A stretch of 64,000 nucleotides of DNA, taken from IMG/VR virus record IMGVR_UViG_3300043786_000977, positions 35,907-99,906 of that record, one strand, 5' to 3'. The notes beneath the pieces were generated by a model that was given only the letters and a program-made list of their open reading frames with translations, searched no databases and was not told the origin of the DNA. Shown in pieces: positions 16,154 to 25,800 of the stretch (position 1 is the first letter of the stretch; each line of letters opens with the position of its first letter). This DNA is from a virus. Both the position numbers and the translations under genes were made by a program.

Positions 16154-18940
16154 CTACGCTATATTGCGTAACGGTATTATCCTGTCAGCTGCCACAACCC
16201 GCGGAAGCCAGAGCAGTTTCCGTTCGATCTGTGTATTCCATGTTTCCTTACGGATGATCCAGCAACGGTTCTTATCGACTTCGAGTTCTTCAGGACCGTC
16301 AACGAGCAAGTTACGCTCCTTCAGTTCCTGCGTCAAGCCTTTGACGTCAAATGATAACTGCGCCGTCAGTTCCTTGTTCATACGATTTACGACTGCATGA
16401 CTGATGATGACGTAATCATCCAATACGAAGATGTGTTGGTTACGAGCCGTGAAGCTGGTGGCAGTCGGCATCGCATTGTAGACGGTACAGATGATAGGTG
16501 ACTTGAATGACGCAAAGATGATTCGGTGCAGACTATCGAAGAACGAGTTAACGCCTGCGCCCATGTTATAGTAACTGTGTTTCATGATCTGCTGCATCAT
16601 AGGCTGTGTGTCTAGTCCGAGCATAGTACAGATTGCACTGTAGGTACTCCAGGCCGGGTGCTGGCCGGTAGCATATACGTCAGTCGTTTTTGCGTGCACG
16701 ATATACTCAAGTACGAAGGACGCAAACGACTCACGCAACTCAGCCAACGCTGCGGGATCGATGACACTCGTGGGTTCTGGTTTATCCGACACTGGTAATA
16801 TGTAGGTCGTCCTCAGATCGCCGCCGTACATACCCGCCGTACTGCCGTCGGTTAGGGCGACCAGACTTATGGGACTGTTGAGGATCACTTGTTGCATACG
16901 GTCGCCACGCAGCGGAGGCAGGCAACCAATGAGGGGTAACGTACCTAGTTGTTCGTAAGCCTCAAGACTCTTGATTGGATTGGCAGGATCGATAACGGGG
17001 ATGAAATCATTGTCCGAGAAGAAGGCGCTGAGTTGACGGAATAACGGTTGCCATATACCAGCTTCCGACTCTACATAGAAAAGGTGACGTGGGCGTTGGT
17101 TATGTCCATGCTTCGCGTGGTGTAGTTCCTGTGTCATTTGGTGTACGACGTGCAGCAAACCACTGGTGAATGCTGCCACGTACATATTGTCACAACTCTG
17201 CAACAGGTAGCGGTAGGGCTCCACCGCGCTTATTACGCTTTGCCCGGGGATTCCAGAGTATACTTGTGTTGCTGCAGCCGGCAACGTATGGATCTGTTTT
17301 TGTGGTGCAATGACAAGTTGATCCGTTCTGATGACAAAATTCGGTAAGTGTAGATCGTGGGCCTGGTCACAGCCCAGTCGTTGAACCTCACGATGGAGTT
17401 CGCACTTTTCACCCAATTTACATAGGATGTCACGCCAGTCGTAACCCGGGTGCTCGTAGAACGCAATATACGGGGCTTGATTGCGTTCGCCGAATGCACG
17501 GATGACGTGACGTTGTAATTCCTTTGCCTTGCCCCATATCGGTTCTGGTATACGTACGACTAACGGTAATGTGGCAGTATCTGTAGGTGTCACCGTGACG
17601 ATGAGTTCTTCCTCACCTGTGTATGTACGGATTTTATGGTTAACAGTGATGCCGACGTTGCACAAGACTGATTCGTTACCTCGACGATCGAGTGCTTTGA
17701 GTGCCGTAGTCGTGCGATAGAGTCCGCATCCGTTTCCGAGGATCAGGCGATTTGTGGATTCGGCAACAGCTGTTTGTAGAATCTCTAGCCCTTCTTTCGA
17801 GATCTTCAGACGTTGTGCTGCGCTTATTAGTTCTAGACGTACATTGTCAGGTAACGTAACGGAGTAGAATGCCTTGTATACCTCTTCGGTACCGTTATGA
17901 CTTAAAAGGCGATCCATTGTTCGGAGTGTCCACGTGTCTAATGCGAGTGTGCCATCCGCACTACTCAGACGATGCCTAAGCTGTTCCGCTGTAATCTGTG
18001 TAGCGTCGTGGGCCTCCCACACCTTGATCCGTGGTTGTAGGGCGGCGCCACTTACGTAATGCTGGACGGCTAGTGTTTGCAGTGCGTTGAACAGCGTGAG
18101 AGGCTGTGCCTGCGTAGCTAGTAGAAAAAGAATGTCCAATGAGGCGAAACGTTCAGGCAGCGGGAACCCGGCTAGCGCGATGATGGGTGGTCGCTTACTG
18201 GATTCGGCCGTGTAGGTCCCATATAGTAAACTGGCTGCATGTGGATCGAATGTCGCGATCACGGAACGTGGCATATCATCGAACCGCTCCATGTAGACAC
18301 CGATATCGTCCCGCGTAATCGTTATCGTTGTAGTCGTCAGTGGTGATGCTGCATCTTCCACGCGAATATGGGTGACCTCGCCGTTGTACGTGAATGGGTA
18401 GATGATATGATTCGTGCGTTGGTACTTGGTCTTGTTAAATTCCTGGAACGGTCGTGGAATCTCGTCACCCCGAACGAGCAAGCCGATCTCGGGCGGTAGG
18501 ACTCGTAGGTTATTCTGCGACAGGCCGGCACGCAGTTGTAACTTATTGGGTGTTTGGCGACAGGCTTGTTGGCATTGGCTTACGTACGCCTGGATACGAC
18601 TTTGTGTGGTGCGCCCTTCCGTATAGGCGGCAGCCTCGCTATCCAATAAGGGTTCTGTCAACAGGTGAGCGTAGGTGCCGCCTGGACGGAATTGGGCTAC
18701 GGCTTCTGTAATCGTGAGGCGTTTTACCGCACTGAGTAGACTGACTGCGTCACCATAGAAGCGACAGGCAGGGTCCGCACACTCGAAGAACGTATTACCC
18801 GTATACGGATTGGCATGAACACGCAAGGTGTCGGCCGCACTAGCGTGCAGGGGACAGCTATACTTGGCGTTGACATTATCCCCCGGATGGGGTAATGTAC
18901 ATCCTAAAGCAGATAAGAAGTTGTGGTTATGCAGTTGCAT
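16154..18940 (-). CDS. Large protein with CHC2-type zinc ribbon, primase/helicase-like, 928 aa
   Basis: Residues 25-85 form a primase-type zinc ribbon: CPLH (about 29-32), then FFECADPACRFYG (Cys about 54 and 59) followed by a DAVSLLSAVK.LTITEAVAQF helix, as in DnaG CHC2 domains. The remainder is not recognised. Its size and layout recall primase-helicase fusions, but I see no canonical Walker A motif. A separate TOPRIM primase and DnaB-type helicase are encoded at 49819-52284, so this protein may have another job, such as a packaging, transcription or defence-related function. It leads a two-gene minus-strand operon and is divergent from the gene at 18999, 58 bases away. Confidence 0.8.
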   Translation of the reverse strand: MQLHNHNFLSALGCTLPHPGDNVNAKYSCPLHASAADTLRVHANPYTGNTFFECADPACRFYGDAVSLLSAVKRLTITEAVAQFRPGGTYAHLLTEPLLDSEAAAYTEGRTTQSRIQAYVSQCQQACRQTPNKLQLRAGLSQNNLRVLPPEIGLLVRGDEIPRPFQEFNKTKYQRTNHIIYPFTYNGEVTHIRVEDAASPLTTTTITITRDDIGVYMERFDDMPRSVIATFDPHAASLLYGTYTAESSKRPPIIALAGFPLPERFASLDILFLLATQAQPLTLFNALQTLAVQHYVSGAALQPRIKVWEAHDATQITAEQLRHRLSSADGTLALDTWTLRTMDRLLSHNGTEEVYKAFYSVTLPDNVRLELISAAQRLKISKEGLEILQTAVAESTNRLILGNGCGLYRTTTALKALDRRGNESVLCNVGITVNHKIRTYTGEEELIVTVTPTDTATLPLVVRIPEPIWGKAKELQRHVIRAFGERNQAPYIAFYEHPGYDWRDILCKLGEKCELHREVQRLGCDQAHDLHLPNFVIRTDQLVIAPQKQIHTLPAAATQVYSGIPGQSVISAVEPYRYLLQSCDNMYVAAFTSGLLHVVHQMTQELHHAKHGHNQRPRHLFYVESEAGIWQPLFRQLSAFFSDNDFIPVIDPANPIKSLEAYEQLGTLPLIGCLPPLRGDRMQQVILNSPISLVALTDGSTAGMYGGDLRTTYILPVSDKPEPTSVIDPAALAELRESFASFVLEYIVHAKTTDVYATGQHPAWSTYSAICTMLGLDTQPMMQQIMKHSYYNMGAGVNSFFDSLHRIIFASFKSPIICTVYNAMPTATSFTARNQHIFVLDDYVIISHAVVNRMNKELTAQLSFDVKGLTQELKERNLLVDGPEELEVDKNRCWIIRKETWNTQIERKLLWLPRVVAADRIIPLRNIA

Positions 18941-18998
18941 TTCAGTTCGATATGCTCCATACTACACATGTTGGAGTCTGAAAGTAAAGGAGATTTCT

Positions 18999-20051
18999 AT
19001 GGATATAATTCATGACCTTAGTCACCGCACCTGGTACCACATCGGCACGCAGCACGCGGCGTTGATTCCGTCCTATGTCTTGGATGCCACACTGCCTGAG
19101 AAAACGGCGGCAGACGCGCTTCCAGACCGAGCGTACGCTGACGATGTCAGACGCTTGTTCCCGATCGTAACACCGGTTGATACTTGGTTGTCTGCAGCTT
19201 ATTTTGCTAAACATGCTGAAGAAGTATACACATCTGCGCTGCGAAGTCACGTAGAATCGCGTATCAAGGAAGCTGCGGCTGTTTTCGGTATTGCTGATGA
19301 TGTGGCAACAATCATGACCGCTATACGGCAAGTACCCGAGGTGAAACAGGCTTCGGATAGTGGCTACGGTTGGGTGAATGGTACAGAGCGTAAGTACCCC
19401 ATGTTCGACGCCAAGGGGGTCCATAAGGCTGCTGAGTACTTCATGGAGAATCGGTATCAATACCCGCCGGCGATGCGTAAGACAATTGCAGCAGCCATCA
19501 TGCGTAAGGCCGGTGAATACAAGGTCGATGTACCCACGTCTATTCGTAAGGAAGCAGGACACGGGATGCCGCGGCGTGACACGTTGATGGCGGAACTGCT
19601 GGCTCGTGCCCAGATGACTAAGGACGCCGAGATCAGCGCGGCCATTGCCAATCTCAATGAAATAATCCCCAACGTGGACATGGCTGAATTGGGTGGGGTG
19701 CTGGATAAGTTCGCGGAAATCGTCGATGCTTTAGATAACGCAGAGAACCTGCGTTGCGGTTACGGTAAACGACTCCTGGCACCGGCCGAATTCATTTATG
19801 ACCTAGATCCCAAGGAGGCTCAAGCCCTAGCTGAAGATTCTGTGGAATTGAATCATTGGGTCTTTAGCATCACCAAGCTTGCAGCACTATCCCCGGACAT
19901 ATACAGTGGTGTACTCGGGGACGATTTTGCAATACGGATTAAAGCCGCGGACGGCAAGATCGATAAGACAAAACTGGCCGACGAGCTATTTTCTCTGCCG
20001 CGTCCGGATCGTGCAGCGTTGGAATCGCATTTAAAAACCGTGTTTTCGTGA
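18999..20051 (+). CDS. Putative structural or assembly protein, 350 aa
   Basis: Start set at ATG 18999 because AAAGGAG stands just upstream; longer in-frame extensions would run into the divergent gene. The segment KYPMFDAKGVHKAAEYF (about 130-146) followed by YPPAMRKTIAAAI.RKA resembles a helical domain found in phage and bacterial proteins related to DUF6582, often in head or prohead genes. The rest is helical with no catalytic motif. Overall function not certain; a head assembly role is a weak inference. Confidence 0.8.
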   Translation: MDIIHDLSHRTWYHIGTQHAALIPSYVLDATLPEKTAADALPDRAYADDVRRLFPIVTPVDTWLSAAYFAKHAEEVYTSALRSHVESRIKEAAAVFGIADDVATIMTAIRQVPEVKQASDSGYGWVNGTERKYPMFDAKGVHKAAEYFMENRYQYPPAMRKTIAAAIMRKAGEYKVDVPTSIRKEAGHGMPRRDTLMAELLARAQMTKDAEISAAIANLNEIIPNVDMAELGGVLDKFAEIVDALDNAENLRCGYGKRLLAPAEFIYDLDPKEAQALAEDSVELNHWVFSITKLAALSPDIYSGVLGDDFAIRIKAADGKIDKTKLADELFSLPRPDRAALESHLKTVFS

Positions 20052-20107
20052 GGCGTCAACGATAGCGATACATTCAGCCGAATATTGTCGAACACAGTGG
20101 GAGGATC

Positions 20108-20764
20108 GTGGTGAATCTAAGTTATCCCCGCCAACAAGCACTACAGTCCCCTGAGACACTAGCCACAGTCATTCACACGATCTTGCGTGAACAGTACGGT
20201 GAAGAGGTGTATGACTGGGACCCGGTAACAGTCTACCTGGAGACACAGGCAGATTTCCGTGCAGATATGTGTTCGGAGGCGATCGATCGCTGGTGTGCCA
20301 TTCAGGTGGTTATGACCAGCGACGCGTTCTTCAAGCGTTTAGATGCCTTCCTGGGTATCTGTAACACAATAGCGGATGGTCAGCCCTTCTTCGGTACATT
20401 CGACCCTGTAACAGTGGAGGAGGCTGCCTGGACGATCGCAGAGGTCGCGTTCAATCGGGAACTGCTCCCATTCTCATATGCTATCAAGCAGTATCTGCGG
20501 ACGATACTGAAACAAGAGGGTTACACAGAATCGACATACCCTGCAATCTTTGCAGAGGTCTTTGATAAACAACCTGACGGCGACACCGTGCGCGCCGGTC
20601 TGGCTGCTGTAAACAATAATACAAACCTCGATACGTACCTGGACGACCAGATAGCCGACATGGTCTCCCAGTTCAACCGTATACCCGATTTGAAGGGTAT
20701 GGATGACATCATCCTTCGACGGGGCTTAGAAGAAGCACTACAGTCGGCAGGAGAGAAGAAATGA
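20108..20764 (+). CDS. Hypothetical phage protein, 218 aa
   Basis: GTG start at 20108 (or the GTG at 20111) preceded by GGGAGGA at 20100. Predominantly helical, acidic, with no membrane segment and no recognised motif. It overlaps the small membrane protein that follows by 4 bases (ATGA), so the two are co-translated. The preceding gap (20052-20107) shows no clear promoter or terminator. Function unknown. Confidence 0.8.
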   Translation: MVNLSYPRQQALQSPETLATVIHTILREQYGEEVYDWDPVTVYLETQADFRADMCSEAIDRWCAIQVVMTSDAFFKRLDAFLGICNTIADGQPFFGTFDPVTVEEAAWTIAEVAFNRELLPFSYAIKQYLRTILKQEGYTESTYPAIFAEVFDKQPDGDTVRAGLAAVNNNTNLDTYLDDQIADMVSQFNRIPDLKGMDDIILRRGLEEALQSAGEKK

Positions 20765-21066
20765 GATCAGCATTACTAACAGTGGAGTTCTGGGTGACGA
20801 TGGTAACGAACGTCGTCGGTTTAGTTGTCCTGTTCGGTGGACTATCCGCGGATAAAGCAGATTCGCTGAAGTCGACCCTGACAGTGATCATAGGTGCCGT
20901 ACTACCGCTGGTCGCGTCGACAGTATACGCCAAGTCGCGTAGTGATCTGAAACGCACAATTGCAGATGCAACACTTTATCGTCTAACGCCTACGGATGCA
21001 GACGGTAAGGTACGCACTGCTTCAGTGGACGACGCGACAGCTGTTTTAAAACGTCTGGGCATCTAA
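20761..21066 (+). CDS. Holin-like small membrane protein, 101 aa
   Basis: Two hydrophobic helices (about 7-27, WVTMVTNVVGLVVLFGGL; about 40-57, LTVIIGAVLPLVASTVY) with a short polar turn, then a charged C-terminal tail. Size and topology fit a class II holin, which makes pores in the inner membrane for lysis. No endolysin gene is recognised beside it, so a virion or other membrane role is possible. Start and stop overlap both neighbours. Confidence 0.75.
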   Translation: MRSALLTVEFWVTMVTNVVGLVVLFGGLSADKADSLKSTLTVIIGAVLPLVASTVYAKSRSDLKRTIADATLYRLTPTDADGKVRTASVDDATAVLKRLGI

Positions 21067-22802
21067 TGACCAACGTACGTCCAGAAAAACCGACAGGCCC
21101 CGGTAATCGGGGTCTGTCGACTACCGTTACCCGTGAGCTCGGAACCAAGACCGGTGCTTATGCAGGGCTTGTCAAGATCGCACAAGGAGTGTTAGGCGCT
21201 GTCCGAAGCGGGGTGCTTTCGCCTTTGTCTAAAGCCAGAAGTATTACGAGTGTAGGTAACGCGGTCACCCAAGGTCTGCCCAGTTCTACTTCAAATAGTC
21301 TGCCAGGACGCGCCATCGAGACTGCGGATACGGTACTAGGCACTACTGCAAGTGGTGTCGGTTTGACCGGTTACGGTGCTGAGTTGACGGGTGCTGCACT
21401 TCGGGGAATACCTCTTGCCGCTAACACGGTGGCGACTACAAAAGGCATAGCGGGAGCCGCGGGTCGTGTTGCCGTACCCTTGGCGCTCGCAGGGCATGCG
21501 ATTGATACAGCCCGCTTAATTAACGATCCACGGGGAGTGACTGATGCGGCTGCCGCCAATATTCAGGATTACGGTGACAGCTTCGGCAGTGCGATGAAAG
21601 CAGTTGGGCATAATACGCTGCAAGCAGTAGGCTCATCTATTCCAACAATCGCAGCTACAGTTCGTGGTGTAGGCGAATTAGGTTCACAACTCGTGGAAAA
21701 CAGACGCCTCGCTGCTCGAGATCGACAGCTTGCACCGCGGTATCGTATACTTCAATTACAACAACAGCAACGGCAACGGTTAAAACAACTGCAGCCACCA
21801 CAACAGGCCGGGACGTTCGTACAGAAGACTAGTATGTTCTCAGGCCTCGTCAAGATCGCCCAGCAGAACTTTGCTCCAGGTATCGTCGACAAGGCAGTCT
21901 ACGGCGATGTGTTGGGTACCCTGAAACCCGGCGACATCACTGACTTCGTATTGCAACACCACAGTACAGTACGTAACCCCAAGTATCCACATTACGACAT
22001 GCGTCTAGGTACCAAGGATACGAATCTTTTCAGTTGGGCCATACCCAAGGCAGAATTGCCGCGTCCAGGCACATCCAAGATGCCGATCCCGCAGACTCAA
22101 TTGCATACGTACCAGTACGGTAGCTTCGAAGGTAAGATCCCACACGGATATGGCGCCGGCGTAGTAAGAATGGCCGACAAGGGTAAGGCAGTCATCACCC
22201 GTGTCACGCCAAACACGCTCCATTTTACCCTGGGGCATACCAAGGTACCTACACGTTACGTGCTTGTCCATATCGGTGGACGGGACGGTAAGATGTGGCA
22301 GTTAATCGCGAAACCCGAACCAGGTAAGGTACCGGGCGCGGACGAGGAACCCATCTACGCACGGATAAACGCCGTCGACCAGGACGATGCGATCCAACAG
22401 GCAACCCAGGTCCAGGCGAAAATTGACAAGGCTGCGTCGCTTATTCCGTTGCGCTTCATCAACAAGAAGGGCGGGGTGAAAGCATCAGCGGCTGTTGAGA
22501 TTGCAGATACCGCTGAACTGCGTCGCATTGGTTTATCCAAACGTGCATCGCTACCTGCCAATCACGGTATGTTCTTCGATAAGGTCGGTGCCTTCTGGAT
22601 GAAGGATGTTCACTTTCCTTTAGACTTGGTATTTGTCGATCGACATGGTACGGTACTCGAGAAGCACGCGATGCCAGTAGACAAGGGCGGACGTAAGTTA
22701 TATAGACCATCTAGCGCTGACGTTGCGCATGCGATTGAACTCCCGCACGGTTGGTGTGACCGTTATGGGATAACGACGGGTGACATTGTAAAGGCGGGTT
22801 AA
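21066..22802 (+). CDS. LigD-type 3'-phosphoesterase / DUF192 fusion protein, 578 aa
   Basis: Three regions. Residues 1-240 are Ala/Gly/Thr-rich and end in a Gln-rich stretch. Residues about 292-418 match the 3'-phosphoesterase (PE) domain of bacterial LigD: QHHS, PHYDMRL, SWAIPKAELP, SFEGKIPHGYGAG. The six active-site residues known from PE enzymes appear retained (His298 or 299, His309, Asp311, Arg313, His347, Tyr351). PE enzymes trim 3'-phosphates or ribonucleotides from DNA ends. Residues about 476-570 match DUF192 (RRIGLSKRASL, FWMKDVHFPLDLVFVD), whose function is not established. No ligase or polymerase domain accompanies it. It is co-translated with the holin-like gene; GLVKIAQ occurs both near the N-terminus and before the PE domain. 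Confidence 0.88.
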   Translation: MTNVRPEKPTGPGNRGLSTTVTRELGTKTGAYAGLVKIAQGVLGAVRSGVLSPLSKARSITSVGNAVTQGLPSSTSNSLPGRAIETADTVLGTTASGVGLTGYGAELTGAALRGIPLAANTVATTKGIAGAAGRVAVPLALAGHAIDTARLINDPRGVTDAAAANIQDYGDSFGSAMKAVGHNTLQAVGSSIPTIAATVRGVGELGSQLVENRRLAARDRQLAPRYRILQLQQQQRQRLKQLQPPQQAGTFVQKTSMFSGLVKIAQQNFAPGIVDKAVYGDVLGTLKPGDITDFVLQHHSTVRNPKYPHYDMRLGTKDTNLFSWAIPKAELPRPGTSKMPIPQTQLHTYQYGSFEGKIPHGYGAGVVRMADKGKAVITRVTPNTLHFTLGHTKVPTRYVLVHIGGRDGKMWQLIAKPEPGKVPGADEEPIYARINAVDQDDAIQQATQVQAKIDKAASLIPLRFINKKGGVKASAAVEIADTAELRRIGLSKRASLPANHGMFFDKVGAFWMKDVHFPLDLVFVDRHGTVLEKHAMPVDKGGRKLYRPSSADVAHAIELPHGWCDRYGITTGDIVKAG

Positions 22803-22826
22803 TAACGTTGCTATTAACGTTATAAC
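22801..22826. other. Inverted repeat at gene end
   Basis: ATAACGTT and AACGTTAT form an 8-base inverted repeat separated by 6 bases, overlapping the stop of the previous gene. The T-run expected of an intrinsic terminator is missing, so it may be a weak terminator or an operator ahead of the long signal-peptide gene. Confidence 0.35.
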
Positions 22827-22867
22827 TGATTGTGTATACACACCGCCATTTTAAGGTGGAGGATACG

Positions 22868-25800
22868 ATGCGATTTTTAGGTATAGTACTTGTAGCATTA
22901 CTTGGTTTGATCCCGGTATCTCACGGGCAGAACGCTACGCTTGCTCAACTCGGTGCCCGTGGTGTAACCGAGGTTGGCGGGTCCAGCATATACGCCCATT
23001 ATATGCTACGTCTCGGACCTGACGGGCGTATCACAATGGCCGTGTTACCTGCTGGTCTCGGCGTACCTGTTCCTGGGTCACAGATCGCTTATCTCGATCC
23101 TGTCACCGGTGTCGATGATCCGTTGCGTGTAGGCGGACCGACAACGCCTTACAAGACGTTAAATTACGCTACGACCACGTACCCGAGTAACGCCGTGTCC
23201 GGAGTCATTTACGTTTTGGCACCAGGTACATATGCATCTACCCTGATTGATACGACAACTACTACGGGTAGACGCACGCTTACGTTGTTAGGTTATGAGA
23301 CCCGACGTACGTATATACCAGAGGTGAAGTACTACGGAAGCAGCGGCGGTGACGTGACCGTCACGTTACACGGTGTGCATGTTGGTAAACTCTGGCAAGC
23401 CAACAACAAAGCGATGACGGTATACCTGACCGGGAATGCCCGGATTGATTCGTTGGAAATGAACGGTGCCAAGCCCTGTACTGTGTATCGTGAATCCGGG
23501 ACTGTCATTGGATCATTCACAGGGTCATTGATGTACACGAACCAATGGCTCGACACAGCGACGCAGATGGGGTATACGCCGACCAATACGGCGCACTGGT
23601 ATGGTAGTGAGCCTCTGACGATTGCAGACGCGTTACACGCGCTGGCCGGCCGGTGCCCTGTTCCGTACGGGACGGTACCTGGCGATATGTTGACCTGGGA
23701 TGGATCCAACTGGGTACGTGTTGCGAACGGTACTACAAACGATTTCCTCATCGGAGGCACCATGCCGTCATTCCAACCGCGTTATATCTGGCCTGGCACT
23801 TCGGCTGGCGCTGTACCTTATTGGGATATCGGGACAACCAACTGGTTATCAGTCACGGGTACCACGAATAGCCAACATGTCCTGTTCGGTGGTGTGACAC
23901 CGGCTTTCGGTAGGTTACAGGCGACACATATGGATTACATCAACGGTACGACAACCACGGTACATGCTGTACTTGGTGATTATGCAGTACGCCTTAATAA
24001 CCTGGAACTTGTCAGTAACCTGGTCGTATGGGCCGCGAACAGCTGGAGCAATAGTGCTGCCCGCGGCATTACAAATAATCAGGTTGCATTATGGGATTGG
24101 GCCGCGAACAGCTGGAGCAATAGTCCCGCATTCGGAATCACGAGCAACAACATCACGTTATGGACAACCGCGGCAACAAATTGGGTCGGTAGTGCTGCTT
24201 TTGGTATCACGTTAGAGGATACGGGTCGCTGGAACACGTACATGACCAACAGTATACCGATACGTTACTTACGCCGTGAGGGCGCTCTGTTAGGTCAAAC
24301 CATAGTCTTCGACGGTACCAACTGGGTTTCTGCCGTCGCGGATTGGTGGATCACGAACGGTCCGGAACGTATGGTAACAGTCGAGGGGTATACCAACACA
24401 GTTGACAAAGCCTTCTTGACTGATGGAACACGACCGATGACAGCTCGAATTCCAATCTTCGTGGATGATGGCGTTGCTGCCATCTCAATCGGGGCGTGGC
24501 AAGGTACAAGTTACGTTTACAACGTATTCGGTGAACTCTATTTGCGAGATAACACAAGGCCCGGTTATAGAATTACCACAGCTAAAGAGTTGGACGATTA
24601 TGCGCGAACCAATTACGTGACAGACATCGTGGTCGCTTCCACCAACCCAATCCCTAACTGGATTATATCTTCCACCAACCCAATCCCTAACTGGATTATA
24701 TCTTCCACCAACCCAATCCCTAGCTGGATCATGTCCGCTACCAACCCCATCCCCTCGTGGATAGCCTCTGCGACCAGCCCCATTCCTAGTTGGATCACAG
24801 CCTCCACCTCAGGTCTCGTGAGAGCGACCATTACAAATGGTCTTGCTTCCACCAATTACGTGATTGCGTCAACTAACCCTATTCCCTTATGGATAACTTC
24901 TGCTACAAACCCGATCCCTAGCTGGATAACTTCTGCAACAAACCCCATTCCTAGCTGGATCATATCCGCCACAAACCCTATCCCTAGCTGGATAACTGCT
25001 TCGACATCAGGTCTTGTTAGAGCAACAATCACGAACGGGCTGGCTTCAACCAATTACGTGATTGCTGCAACCAACCCTATCCCTGGCTGGATAACTTCTG
25101 CAACCAACCCTATCCCTGGCTGGATAACTTCTGCGACCAACCCTATCCCTAGCTGGATAACCTCTGCAACTTCGGGTCTCGTAAGAGCAACAATCACGAA
25201 CGGGCTGGCTTCCACCAATTACGTGATCGCTGCAACCAATGGACTTGTAACGAAGACTATTACTAACGGCCTTGCTTCGATCTCGTATGTGAACGGTGTT
25301 ACAAGTGGCATACCTGCAATGATAACTGCTGCTACTAACAGTCTTGTAACAAAGGCTATCACGAATGGTTTGGCCTCTATCGACTACGTGACTGGAGCAA
25401 TCTCCGGTATCCCTATTTATGCAACAGGGAACAATATCTATGTGGACAATCAGAGAACAGATCCATTCACACCAGACGGCACAATCATGCGTCCGTATGC
25501 AACAGTGTCCGCAGCTATGGCCGTAATCGGCAGTTCACAACCGGCAGACTGGGAGAATGTCACGCTCCGTTTCTACGCCGTGAAGGTGATGCCTGGAACA
25601 TACGTCGAAGATGTGACGGTCCCGTGGAAGCCTTTCGTTTCAATAGACCTGTCATCTGCGGTCATTGTGGGTAACATTACTCGTTCAATTCCCGACGGCG
25701 ACTTTTCTACCAGGGTCTCGACTCTGGTTATCAAGGGTGATTCGTTACGTCCCGCATATCTGGACGGACAGCATACGGTGATTGGTATTGCTGGTAAGGT

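Noticed and set aside
18942-19562. Minus-strand frame of 206 codons opposite 18999-20051
   Set aside because: Antisense to a gene with a good ribosome binding site and coherent protein; the translation has no recognisable character.
22808-22840. Promoter-like TTGCTA and TATACA before 22868
   Set aside because: Spacer is 21 bases, too long for a normal sigma70 promoter.
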